A stretch of 64,000 nt of DNA from assembly GCF_003123685.1 (NCBI RefSeq), contig NZ_QCYJ01000103.1, positions 806,001 to 870,000 of the forward strand, written 5' to 3'. A model generated the notes under the pieces. The model did no database searches. It was not told where the DNA came from and saw only the letters and a list, made by a program, of their open reading frames with translations. Shown here piece by piece: positions 1 to 6,698 of the stretch. The first letter of the stretch is position 1. Each line of letters begins with the position of its first letter. Both the position numbers and the translations under genes were made by a program. The DNA is from Nocardia aurea (lineage in GTDB: Bacteria > Actinomycetota > Actinomycetes > Mycobacteriales > Mycobacteriaceae).

Positions 1-2
1 TC

Positions 3-335
3 GGCGCGGGGGATGCGTTGCGGGCGTGCGAGGGTGGGCGGGCTGACGTGATGCTCTGCCATGACGTACCTGCTGGTGTACGCATTCCGTCGATCGAAGG
101 CAACCCGTACGGCTTCCAGGCGCGCGAGTTGGAGGCCGCGGAACGGAATCGGCGGGTACTGCGCGAGGTCGTCTCCGTTGTCCGCCCCAAACGACTGTTC
201 GCCGGCCACTATCACTGCCGCCTGTCGGCCGAACTCGTGGCCCGCAACCATCGCACGCAGGTCGACATCCTCGACGCCGACTTCGCGCCGATCGGAGACA
301 ACGTGGTCGTCGTAGACTTGGCTGCATTGCGTTAG
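3..335 (+). CDS. Metallophosphoesterase, C-terminal part (5' end outside window)
   Basis: The reading frame is open from the first bases of the window, so the gene starts to the left and only about 110 C-terminal residues are visible. Two typical calcineurin-like phosphoesterase motifs are present: MLCHDVPAG (metal-ligand His-Asp) near the middle and LFAGHYHCRL (GHxH metal ligands) near the end. The N-terminal metal-binding D-x-H and GNHD blocks would lie upstream. It sits 30 bases before an RNA ligase gene, so a phosphatase/ligase RNA-repair pairing is possible, but that is inference. Substrate unknown. Confidence 0.75.
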   Translation, partial: GAGDALRACEGGRADVMLCHDVPAGVRIPSIEGNPYGFQARELEAAERNRRVLREVVSVVRPKRLFAGHYHCRLSAELVARNHRTQVDILDADFAPIGDNVVVVDLAALR

Positions 336-359
336 AACAGTTGCGTGATGATGTAATCT
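324..359 (+). promoter_or_regulatory. Putative early promoter, leaderless type, duplicated at 40171
   Basis: A -10-like TAATCT at 354-359 lies six bases before the ATG at 366, the spacing expected for a leaderless actinobacterial mRNA. The block CGTGATGATGTAATCT (344-359) recurs exactly at 40191-40206, and GCATTGC recurs upstream at the same distance (324-330 and 40171-40177). In both places the start codon is 42 bases after the beginning of GCATTGC. The conserved spacing supports a shared phage promoter class; transcription is not proven. Confidence 0.5.
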
Positions 360-365
360 AGATGC

Positions 366-1469
366 ATGATCCGTATCGACCAACTTGTTGAGCCACGCTT
401 GCTCTCCGACATGCTCGAACAGGGCTACATCCGAGAGCGGCGACACCCCGTCTACCCGTACCGAATCCTCAACTACACCGAAACCGCAGCGTACGAGGGC
501 ATCTGGAATGCGGCGACAACCCAATGCCGTGGCCTGGTCATCGACGATCAGGGCTATGTGGTTGCGCGACCGTTCACCAAGTTCCACAACCACACCGAGC
601 ATGACGGGCAGAAGTTCCCCGCGCTCGACCTCGGCGCACCCGTCAAGGTGTTCGACAAACTCGACGGTTCACTCGGCATCCTCGCGCCCAAGCCTGACGG
701 TAGCGGTCACATCATCGCCACGCGAGGCAGCTTCGAAAGCGAACAGGCCGAATGGGCTACCCGCTTCTATGACGAGCACTACGCCGATGACCCGATCTGG
801 CAGCCCGAACCAGGCCACACCTATCTCTTCGAGATCATCTACGGAGACAACCGTATCGTCGTCGACTACGACTTCGAAGACCTGGTGTTGCTCGGCGGCA
901 GGAGCATTGACACCGGGGCAACGTTCGCGCCCTCGGCCTCGACCTATCCCGGTCGGGTGGCACGCACATTCGATGCTGCGACCCTGCGCGACGCGCTCGC
1001 CCTCCCGCCGCGACCGAACGCGGAAGGAATCGTCGTCCAGTTCGACAACGGGCAGCTCGTGAAGATCAAGCAGGCCGACTACCTGCGCCTCCACAAGCTC
1101 GTGACCGGACTGAACGCCCGCGCCGTATGGGAGCACATGTCAGCAGGCGGCACATTCGAAGACCTGATCGGCGACATCCCCGACGAATTCCACGGCTGGG
1201 TAACGCAGGTATGGGACGACCTGTGGACCGCCTACGACGACATCGACGGCCGAGCCAGCCATAACTTCCTCCTGGCCGTCGCCCGCCTCGAACGCGAATC
1301 CGAGACCCGCACGCGCAAGGAATTCGCAGCCCTGGTCGCCGATCTTCCCAACGACTTGAAGCCGCTCATGTTCCTGCTGTGGGACGACGACAAAGTGCGT
1401 GTCGACGCGGCGATCTGGAAGCGACTTCGCCCCGAAGGTGACACCCGCATGTGGAATCAGGACTCCTGA
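366..1469 (+). CDS. T4 Rnl1-like RNA ligase
   Basis: This 367-residue protein has the nucleotidyltransferase motifs of ATP-dependent RNA ligases. Motif I is KLDGSLG with adenylated Lys98. A CRG element sits upstream at 54-56. The motif III-like block FEIIYGDNRIVVDY starts at about 155, motif IV is EGIVVQF (220-226) and motif V is LVKIKQADY (231-239). The family seals 5'-phosphate and 3'-hydroxyl RNA ends; in T4 this repairs tRNA cut by host anticodon nucleases. It follows a metallophosphoesterase and overlaps the next gene by one base (TGATG). A tRNA-rich stretch lies 2.5 kb downstream, which fits tRNA repair but does not prove it. The C-terminal ~130 residues are not assigned. Confidence 0.88.
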   Translation: MIRIDQLVEPRLLSDMLEQGYIRERRHPVYPYRILNYTETAAYEGIWNAATTQCRGLVIDDQGYVVARPFTKFHNHTEHDGQKFPALDLGAPVKVFDKLDGSLGILAPKPDGSGHIIATRGSFESEQAEWATRFYDEHYADDPIWQPEPGHTYLFEIIYGDNRIVVDYDFEDLVLLGGRSIDTGATFAPSASTYPGRVARTFDAATLRDALALPPRPNAEGIVVQFDNGQLVKIKQADYLRLHKLVTGLNARAVWEHMSAGGTFEDLIGDIPDEFHGWVTQVWDDLWTAYDDIDGRASHNFLLAVARLERESETRTRKEFAALVADLPNDLKPLMFLLWDDDKVRVDAAIWKRLRPEGDTRMWNQDS

Positions 1470-1993
1470 TGTTCAAATCCCTCTACATCCCGGGCCTCGG
1501 CTGGTCGGTCGACGTGCACACCCGCTACCCGGCCGACGGTCCATGCTGGGGACATGCCCGCGGTCGATGCCGTGAACACGTCTGGTGGATGCCGCTCGGA
1601 CCATGGACGCTCACGTTCAACGGGTGCGGGCAGTCGTACGCGAAACTCGTCGGATTCAACCTGCCCATCGGCTGGATCCTGGACGAATTCGACGCCAGCT
1701 TCGATTCTCTCGCCATCGCATCGCTGCGCTATCACCTCGGCTACTCGTGCGCGAACAACGAGGCGTACCGCGAGGAATGGGAAGCCCTCATCGCGCGCCT
1801 CTCCGAACGGCACGCCAGGTTCACCGAGGACGAGATGGCAGTCATCCATCCGAGCGGTGCGCGGTTCCGACTCGACGGCGCTGAGAGGCACGCAGCATTC
1901 GCGGCCTACCGAGAGCGTGAAGACGCCCGGGAAGCCCGAATCCAGCAGGCCCGCCACGACTTCATCGACACCCTCCCGAAGCTTTGGAGCTGA
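1469..1993 (+). CDS. Hypothetical phage protein
   Basis: This 174-residue protein is not recognised. Its start ATG overlaps the ligase stop (TGATG), so translation is probably coupled. The N-terminal half is rich in Trp, Gly and Cys (for example WWMPLGPWTLTF) and looks globular. The last 60 residues are charged and helical (AAYREREDAREARIQQARHD), likely a coiled coil. No signal peptide or membrane segment. Position between RNA ligase and a MazG-like enzyme suggests an early, nucleic-acid-related role by context only. Confidence 0.75.
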   Translation: MFKSLYIPGLGWSVDVHTRYPADGPCWGHARGRCREHVWWMPLGPWTLTFNGCGQSYAKLVGFNLPIGWILDEFDASFDSLAIASLRYHLGYSCANNEAYREEWEALIARLSERHARFTEDEMAVIHPSGARFRLDGAERHAAFAAYREREDAREARIQQARHDFIDTLPKLWS

Positions 1994-1994
1994 A

Positions 1995-2597
1995 ATGACA
2001 CACGACATCTGGCGTTCGGTCCGCGAATGGCAATCAGCCGCCGACGTGGTGCAACGCGACGAACCCGGTTGGGTCGCACCCGCCGACATCAACCTCGCCA
2101 TCCGACTCATCAACGAGGAACGCAACGAACTCGCCACCGCCCTACGCGCACGCGACATGATCGAGGTTGCTGATGGCATCGCAGACAGTCTTTGGGTGCG
2201 TGCGGGACTCCTGCTGCGACTCGGGTTGGCACGTGAACACATCGACCTCATCGTGCCCGCACCCGGACGGCCGACGTGGGAAAACCTGCCACCCGCGGGC
2301 GCCGAAACATGGATCGGCGAACTCGAAACCACCGACCGCGAGTTGAGGGCCGCGATCCGCGCAGGCAGCCCCGAAGCGGTCGACATGCTCGGGCATCGGG
2401 GCATGTATCAACTGCTGTCGCTCACCGTGCTGCTGCAACTGCCGCTGGATCGGATCTGGCATGCCGTGGCCGTGTCGAACGCCTCGAAGCTGGTTGACGG
2501 CAGGGTGATCCGCGACGAGGGCGGCAAGATCCAGAAGGGGCCGAACTTCTCGCCGCCCGACCTCGCCAGCATCCTCGCGCCACCGGAGGCGGCATGA
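1995..2597 (+). CDS. MazG-like all-alpha NTP pyrophosphohydrolase
   Basis: This 200-residue protein carries the metal-binding pattern EExxE...ExxD of the MazG/dUTPase-like fold: E41, E42 and E45, then E57 and D60 (EVAD). The C-terminal part NASKLVDGRVIRDEGGKI followed by KGPNFSPPDL resembles the tail seen in phage phosphoribosyl-ATP-pyrophosphohydrolase-like proteins. Such enzymes hydrolyse nucleoside triphosphates to monophosphates and may clean the dNTP pool or degrade alarmones. The exact substrate cannot be read from sequence. It begins one base after the previous stop and overlaps the next gene by four bases. Confidence 0.7.
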   Translation: MTHDIWRSVREWQSAADVVQRDEPGWVAPADINLAIRLINEERNELATALRARDMIEVADGIADSLWVRAGLLLRLGLAREHIDLIVPAPGRPTWENLPPAGAETWIGELETTDRELRAAIRAGSPEAVDMLGHRGMYQLLSLTVLLQLPLDRIWHAVAVSNASKLVDGRVIRDEGGKIQKGPNFSPPDLASILAPPEAA

Positions 2598-2830
2598 ACG
2601 CCACCGCCACGAGAGAACTCCGCTGGACAATCCGAGCCAGCTTCGACCTGCGCGGTGCGGTGAAACGGCAGCTGAGGGCCTTCTGCTGGAACAACGCATT
2701 CGACATCGACATCGAGGAGGAGCGCGGCTGGTTCGCGTCAATGCTGCTCATCCGCATCGTCGTTCCGGTCAGTGAAGCCAAGCATGTCGAATGGGCCGTG
2801 AGCCGATGGCTTGAGGAGAGTCGGCGGTGA
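2594..2830 (+). CDS. Small hypothetical phage protein
   Basis: A 78-residue protein joined to its neighbours by a four-base ATGA overlap upstream and a GTGA overlap downstream. Alternating hydrophobic and charged residues (RWTIRASFDL, SMLLIRIVVPV) suggest a small alpha/beta domain with a C-terminal helix. No recognised motif. Confidence 0.65.
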   Translation: MNATATRELRWTIRASFDLRGAVKRQLRAFCWNNAFDIDIEEERGWFASMLLIRIVVPVSEAKHVEWAVSRWLEESRR

Positions 2831-3144
2831 CCCGCTACGGCCCGCACCTCCTGTCGCCTTGGCTGCGTGACGGCTACATCGGCGAATGCTCATGCGGCAA
2901 ACGGTCATTCGAGAGCAGGAAAGCCGCGAAACTGTACGGTCGCCGCGAATACCCGGGCAAACGGTTGCAGGCGTATCGGTGCCGTAAGAACCGCGCAGGT
3001 GCGTGGCATGTCGGCCACGTGGCCGTCGAAGTCGCATCTGGCGAGGTGCCGAAAAGCCTGTTCTACGGACCGAAAGGTGTCGGCAGAGTGCGGCAAAAGC
3101 AAGGAACCAGGATGAATCCGAAAACAGGGAGAGTGGCGGCGTGA
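2827..3144 (+). CDS. Small hypothetical protein, possible zinc-binding N-terminus
   Basis: The 105-residue product starts at GTG 2827 overlapping the previous stop. The segment ECSCGKRSFES followed by AYRC about 30 residues later could bind zinc (CxC...C), and the rest is rich in Lys and Arg, suggesting nucleic-acid contact. No family recognised. It overlaps the next gene by four bases (GTGA), continuing the tightly packed early operon. Confidence 0.65.
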   Translation: MTRYGPHLLSPWLRDGYIGECSCGKRSFESRKAAKLYGRREYPGKRLQAYRCRKNRAGAWHVGHVAVEVASGEVPKSLFYGPKGVGRVRQKQGTRMNPKTGRVAA

Positions 3145-3887
3145 CCGACGAGCAGGTAGAGGCTTCCCGCGAAAAGTGGTGCAACGCCTATGCGGACGCG
3201 ATCCGGACGGGCGACACCGTCACCACCTTCGATGAAGCCGAAGCGTGGCGGCACAACCGTGCCCGCGACCGCCCGAACGCTGTTTGGGCTACAGGCGTAC
3301 TCGCCGAACAAGTGCGGTCGCGCCTCGTCGGCGACGTAGGCATGCCCGTTCGCTTCTGTGAAGCCTACGACCTCGCCCGCAAACAGCTCGTAGTGACGTT
3401 CGACTGTGGCATCCCGGGCGTCTGGCTCAAAGACATCTCGTTCCCGATCAATTTCCTCGGCACTGATGGACTCGACGACATAGAAGCCGTCCGCGCATGG
3501 GTCGAAGGCCGTGAACCGATGATCCAAGCCGACTTTCCTCGGCGCGACGAGGAGAAGCGGGCCATCCGCATCACCTTGGCCGAAGCGTTCACTGCCGCTG
3601 CGGAGAACGCTGGCGTCGACCTGTGGCAGTCGATCGAGGATGGGATTTGCCCGGATCGCTGGGCGTGGGCAGAGTCAGGGTTCGCTTGCCCACCAAAAGG
3701 CATGTACGCCATGTGGAAGCATGCCGTCGACCTCATCTTGCCGATCATCGGCGTAGACCGGTCGGAGTTCGAGGACGAGTATCACCTGTACTACTGCTGG
3801 GGGCTGGAACCGCTGAGCGCATGGAAGAACAAGCCGCGCGAGGAAGTGCAGGCGATCCTGCGGCAGGCGATCAAAGCGGCGGCCTAG
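3141..3887 (+). CDS. Hypothetical phage protein, last gene of early operon
   Basis: A 248-residue acidic protein. The frame stays open upstream to 3003, but the start is placed at GTG 3141 because it overlaps the preceding stop and the upstream residues are shadow sequence. The protein is Trp-rich (YAMWKHAVDLILPIIGV near the C-terminus). No catalytic motif recognised. It ends 58 bases before a perfect inverted repeat that probably marks the end of this transcription unit. Confidence 0.7.
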   Translation: MTDEQVEASREKWCNAYADAIRTGDTVTTFDEAEAWRHNRARDRPNAVWATGVLAEQVRSRLVGDVGMPVRFCEAYDLARKQLVVTFDCGIPGVWLKDISFPINFLGTDGLDDIEAVRAWVEGREPMIQADFPRRDEEKRAIRITLAEAFTAAAENAGVDLWQSIEDGICPDRWAWAESGFACPPKGMYAMWKHAVDLILPIIGVDRSEFEDEYHLYYCWGLEPLSAWKNKPREEVQAILRQAIKAAA

Positions 3888-3945
3888 GGCAATTTCGGCC
3901 CGCAAGTGGCGCAAATCACAAGGGATTTGTTCCCGCAGGTAGTAG

Positions 3946-3991
3946 CCCCTATTTATGTCATAAAGCGGTCCCTGAGTGACATAAATAGGGG
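3946..3991. terminator. Perfect 15-bp inverted repeat after early operon
   Basis: CCCCTATTTATGTCA (3946-3960) is exactly complementary to TGACATAAATAGGGG (3977-3991), with a 16-base loop. It lies 58 bases after the stop at 3887. No T-run follows, so it is either a non-canonical terminator or an operator. The AT-rich core stands out from the local GC content. Confidence 0.45.
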
Positions 3992-4221
3992 TGGCGACTA
4001 GACGTCGACCTGGGGAAATGCTCAAATTGAGGCGATGCTTTATGCCCAGAGGCGGTTTTCCGCTTCAGGACTGAAGGAATCACGCGGACCCCGCGCCCGG
4101 GAATGTGGGGTCTAGCTGTCGCTGTAGAGCCTTCCGCCACCTCACGGTGGGCCGCCCTCTACGGCAATTTGAGCCTCGGGACTCGCGGGCTTCGGCCTCC
4201 CCCCGAGGACATGTGATGGCG

Positions 4222-4289
4222 TCTCCTGTAGCTCAATGGGATAGAGCCCCGCGACGGCGGTGACCCGGATTCGAGTTCCGGCAGGAGAG
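4222..4289 (+). tRNA. tRNA-like element with miniature anticodon arm
   Basis: Almost every part of a tRNA is present. The acceptor TCTCCTG/CAGGAGA has seven perfect pairs. T8-A9 is followed by a D arm GCTC/GAGC with a GG-containing loop. The T arm CCGGA-TTCGAGT-TCCGG has a consensus loop, and the variable loop TGAC is four bases. The anticodon arm, however, is only CCGC-GACG-GCGG: four pairs and a four-base loop instead of five and seven. No normal anticodon exists, so it cannot decode in the usual way. It is either a deleted pseudogene or a non-decoding tRNA mimic. Confidence 0.55.
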
Positions 4290-4569
4290 CAAAGCGCAGC
4301 CTAGCTAGTTGCGCTGGTGGTGACAGAGTGTGTGGCGTGTGCGAATCGGGCCACAATGTGTGCGACTTACGGGATCTCAACGGGCGAGTGCCTGAGGGGA
4401 AGCCTTAGCGGGCGGAAACCGATGCTTAGCGGCCGGGTCGTAGCTTCGGGACTAATCATACTTACGATTCATGCCCCGATCGGAGAGCTGGTAACTCTCC
4501 CCACCGCTTAACTTCGCTGATCTCTTCGCGGAGAGGCCGGAAGTGTCTCAACGGAAGTCGTCGGACGGC

Positions 4570-4643
4570 GAGGCTGTTGGGGTGCGAAAGTGTTGCGGCA
4601 CCACGGGATGCCGAGCAGTGGGATTCAAAGCCCACCAGTCCCG
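4570..4643 (+). other. Second, weaker tRNA-like fold
   Basis: An acceptor-like pairing GAGGCTG/CAGTCCC (six of seven pairs) encloses an anticodon-like arm CGGCA/TGCCG with an eight-base loop, a four-base spacer AGCA and a T-like arm GTGGG-ATTCAAAG-CCCAC, again with an eight-base loop. The D-arm region does not pair. Both loops are one base too long and T33 is missing, so this may be a degenerate tRNA or chance. Its 3' end overlaps the long hairpin at 4641, so the two folds would compete. Confidence 0.25.
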
Positions 4644-4685
4644 AGTGGTCAACTATTAACTCTGAGTTAGTAGTTGATCACTCGG
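4641..4685. repeat. 21-bp near-perfect hairpin with three-base loop
   Basis: Bases 4641-4661 pair with 4665-4685 over 21 positions. The only deviations are two G-T type pairs and the loop is CTG. Outer bases 4639-4640 and 4686-4687 could extend the stem. No T-run follows. The stem is AT-richer than its surroundings (TCAACTATTAACT). It could be a structured small RNA, a cruciform protein-binding site or a terminator. Confidence 0.5.
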
Positions 4686-4862
4686 GGCGACCACTGGACG
4701 GTTGGTCCGCAGGACGTATGCGCCTGCGGGCCGCCGTCGCATGAGCGGGAGTTTCCAGTGTCTCCCGAAAAAAACTGGCGGCTGACCCTCGATATGGGGA
4801 AGGGCGCGATTTCGCGATAGCGCCTGACGGAGTTGAGCCACTTCGACATCAAACGGCTCCAT

Positions 4863-4934
4863 TGCGGCATGGGGGAGTTGGTATCCCGTCGGTTTCATAT
4901 GCCGAAGTCGCGGGTCCGATTCCCGCTGCCGCCA
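4863..4934 (+). tRNA. tRNA-Met (anticodon CAT), phage-borne
   Basis: A full cloverleaf can be drawn. The acceptor TGCGGCA pairs with TGCCGCC at six positions, with a T1-C72 mismatch. The D arm is GGGG/TCCC with loop AGTTGGTA. The anticodon stem TCGGT/GCCGA carries loop TTCATAT, so the anticodon is CAT. The variable loop is AGTC, and the T arm is GCGGG-TCCGATT-CCCGC. CA follows the discriminator A. The unpaired first position is reminiscent of initiator tRNAs, but elongator Met or lysidine-modified Ile cannot be excluded. Confidence 0.85.
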
Positions 4935-5057
4935 CAATCGTTCGGCCCGCCCCGGCAACTCGGGAGCGGGCCGGATTTAGCTACACCACCCTCTGCCTCT
5001 GGCGGCGGGCTTAACTCTCCGGATGGATGTTCCGGATCCCATCAATGAGGAGCATCC

Positions 5058-5300
5058 ATGCAGAACATCACCATCGGCCGCTACAAGCCCAGCGAAGGCA
5101 ACATCACCAAGGTCCACTATGACGGCGACGGCGAAGTCAGCCGCGAGGTAGTGCACTCGTATGCGGGTTGGGTTGAGGGCGTACGCGAAGACGGCTCGTC
5201 CTGGATTCTTTGGCTGGACGAGGACGCCTCCCCGGTTGCGTTCTATGGCCGCCGCGAAGCGGATGGCGCCGTGATCGGCGAACCGATCGAACTCGCCTGA
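5058..5300 (+). CDS. Small hypothetical phage protein
   Basis: An 80-residue acidic protein starting at ATG with a GAGGAG ribosome site seven bases upstream. The sequence reads as a compact beta-rich domain (SWILWLDEDASPVAFYGRRE). No known motif. It is first after the noncoding RNA interval and is followed by a terminator-like hairpin, so it may be its own short transcript. Confidence 0.7.
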   Translation: MQNITIGRYKPSEGNITKVHYDGDGEVSREVVHSYAGWVEGVREDGSSWILWLDEDASPVAFYGRREADGAVIGEPIELA

Positions 5301-5320
5301 TCTGCCGCAGTTAGTCATGG

Positions 5321-5366
5321 CCGCCCGTCCACTCCCGCACCAGGGAGGGGCGGGCGGTTCTCATTC
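5321..5366 (+). terminator. GC-rich hairpin with short T tail
   Basis: CCGCCCGTCCACTCCC (5321-5336) pairs with GGGAGGGGCGGGCGG (ending 5358) apart from one wobble and one bulge, followed by TTCTCATT. It lies 20 bases after the stop at 5300, consistent with an intrinsic terminator. Confidence 0.6.
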
Positions 5367-5388
5367 CCCACTCTGCCAGGAGAAGCAA

Positions 5389-5568
5389 ATGCGGTTCGGC
5401 GAGTTGGAAGTCTCGGTTGTGCCACCCGAGGGCAACAGGTACCTCCGCTGGGCCAAACCGGGGCAAGTCTTGATTTGTGATGGTGCTGACCTGCTGCTCG
5501 ATCTAGATGAAGCTATCGAGCTGCGGGATGACCTCATTCGGGCGATCGAGTGGGGACAGACGCAGTGA
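5389..5568 (+). CDS. Small hypothetical phage protein
   Basis: A 59-residue protein. The frame is open from 5317, but the upstream part lies in the terminator hairpin. The ATG at 5389 has a good AGGAGA site six bases upstream, so it is chosen. It has a hydrophobic strand pattern and an acidic C-terminal helix. No family recognised. It overlaps the next gene by one base. Confidence 0.65.
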   Translation: MRFGELEVSVVPPEGNRYLRWAKPGQVLICDGADLLLDLDEAIELRDDLIRAIEWGQTQ

Positions 5569-5840
5569 TGGCGCGGATGCTAGGCAAAACTGGCGGTCGC
5601 CCCACCGTCTACGGGCTTCGGACCGGTCAAATGAAGAAATGCTTCGGATGCTGGGACGGTTGCGGCTACCAGCCTGATAAGCAGACGCAACGCCGCCGCG
5701 AGAACCGTGCCGTCGCCAACTGGCGCACCGAGTACGAGGATCCGCCCGAGGTCGAGCATCGCGCCTGCCCGAAAGGCGGGGTCGACTGCGGATGCCGCCA
5801 CTACACCGCCGACGAACTGAACTGGCTGGAGACGCGATGA
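5568..5840 (+). CDS. Small Cys-rich, probably zinc-binding phage protein
   Basis: The 90-residue product starts at ATG 5568 (TGATG with the previous stop). Two Cys clusters stand out: KKCFGCWDGCGY near residue 25 and HRACPKGGVDCGCRHY near residue 75, suggesting one or two zinc sites. Basic residues between them fit nucleic-acid binding. Function unknown; overlaps the next gene by four bases (ATGA). Confidence 0.65.
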   Translation: MARMLGKTGGRPTVYGLRTGQMKKCFGCWDGCGYQPDKQTQRRRENRAVANWRTEYEDPPEVEHRACPKGGVDCGCRHYTADELNWLETR

Positions 5841-6016
5841 CCGAGACCGACCCCGCCACACCCGACGGCTACTGCACGCCCGACTTTCATCCCACGGTTC
5901 CCGGCTTGGACTGGTTCATCGAGGGCCAACGGTTCCGCGAGGTCGGCCGCACCCCGAACGCAAACGGCGCGACGATCCACCTCGCGCCCGCCAATACTCC
6001 GCCCCCATTCAACTAG
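5837..6016 (+). CDS. Small hypothetical phage protein
   Basis: A 59-residue protein, ATGA overlap with the upstream gene. Pro-rich ends and a central aromatic segment (GLDWFIEGQRFREVG). No recognised domain; coding is supported mainly by the tight gene packing. Confidence 0.55.
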   Translation: MTETDPATPDGYCTPDFHPTVPGLDWFIEGQRFREVGRTPNANGATIHLAPANTPPPFN

Positions 6017-6024
6017 GAGCCCCG

Positions 6025-6438
6025 TTGACGTTCACCGTCTACGCCACCACCTACAACGACGATCTCGCGGCGATCTACACCGTGCCCGAGGAAGCCGTCG
6101 CCACCATCGACACCTATTCGGCGGGCACGAAAACCTACCTCGCGGGCGAGATCGCCATCACCGCCGACGCCTACGCCGACTACATCACCGTCACTGCTGG
6201 CGGTGACCGTTTCGCGCTGATGGAAGACGGCATCACGTTCGTTCGTGTCATCGGTGACACGACCACGCTGACGGGCGCGAAGCTCATCCTGAAGCAGTCG
6301 TGGGACATCGTGTGGCCCAATGGTGAAGGCGGCCCGCCCGTTCCATTGGCCCTGGTCGAACCATCCCCGCCAATGAGCCCCTTCGATTGGTTCTTCGACG
6401 AGATCGATCGGGCGCTCCTCGAATACAACGCAAGCTAA
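6025..6438 (+). CDS. Hypothetical phage protein
   Basis: A 137-residue protein using a TTG start at 6025, preceded by AGGAG at seven bases. The N-terminal half is beta-rich with many Thr and Tyr (TVYATTYNDDLAAIYTV), and the C-terminal half ends in an acidic amphipathic helix (WFFDEIDRALLEY). No known family. The 260-base gap after it contains competing hairpins upstream of the esterase gene. Confidence 0.6.
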   Translation: MTFTVYATTYNDDLAAIYTVPEEAVATIDTYSAGTKTYLAGEIAITADAYADYITVTAGGDRFALMEDGITFVRVIGDTTTLTGAKLILKQSWDIVWPNGEGGPPVPLALVEPSPPMSPFDWFFDEIDRALLEYNAS

Positions 6439-6598
6439 CCGCCCTACGTGCGGTGCGACCTCGATGAGGTAACGCAAATAGAGGTAGTGGCGGTGCTGCC
6501 CAGAGAACGCCTACCGCAACCCTTTCCGCCACACCCTCGTGCCCCATTCGCTCAGGGGCCGCCCCAACGGGCCGTAGGGATCTCGTGGCGGGGCCGCT

Positions 6599-6663
6599 GG
6601 CAGCCGATGTGCGCCGCGGCTGCCCCGCCGACCGGTTTCGCTACCTCGGGAGTCGGCGGGGCA
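6599..6663 (+). terminator. Two overlapping, mutually exclusive hairpins before the esterase gene
   Basis: GGCAGCCG (6599-6606) pairs with CGGCTGCC (6617-6624). TGCCCCGCCGAC (6621-6632) pairs with GTCGGCGGGGCA (6652-6663) over 12 bases. The shared bases 6621-6624 mean only one can form. No T-run follows. It could be a simple terminator or an attenuator for the gene at 6699. The rest of 6439-6698 shows nothing else recognisable. Confidence 0.4.
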
Positions 6664-6698
6664 CAGCTTCCCACAACTTCATAACGCCAGGAGGCGTC

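Larger units (their letters stand above)
3888..5057. other. Noncoding, structure-rich interval of about 1.2 kb
   Basis: No convincing protein gene is present; frames here are short with poor composition. It holds a perfect inverted repeat (3946-3991), nested hairpins at 4087-4112 and 4121-4165 (arms GCTGTAGAG and CTCTACGGC enclosing a CCACC/GGTGG hairpin), a tRNA-like element (4222-4289), a second degenerate tRNA-like fold (4570-4643), a 21-bp hairpin (4641-4685) and a good tRNA-Met (4863-4934). It may be a decaying phage tRNA array, a set of small RNAs, or both. Confidence 0.6.

Noticed and set aside
4758..4787. Hairpin CGGGAG/CTCCCG followed by A-run, considered as terminator
   Set aside because: The A-run is on the 3' side of the forward strand, so on the reverse strand the T-run comes before the stem; neither direction makes an intrinsic terminator.
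4656..5048. Forward and reverse frames across the tRNA-Met region
   Set aside because: They translate the tRNA and hairpins, have no conserved features and poor start contexts.
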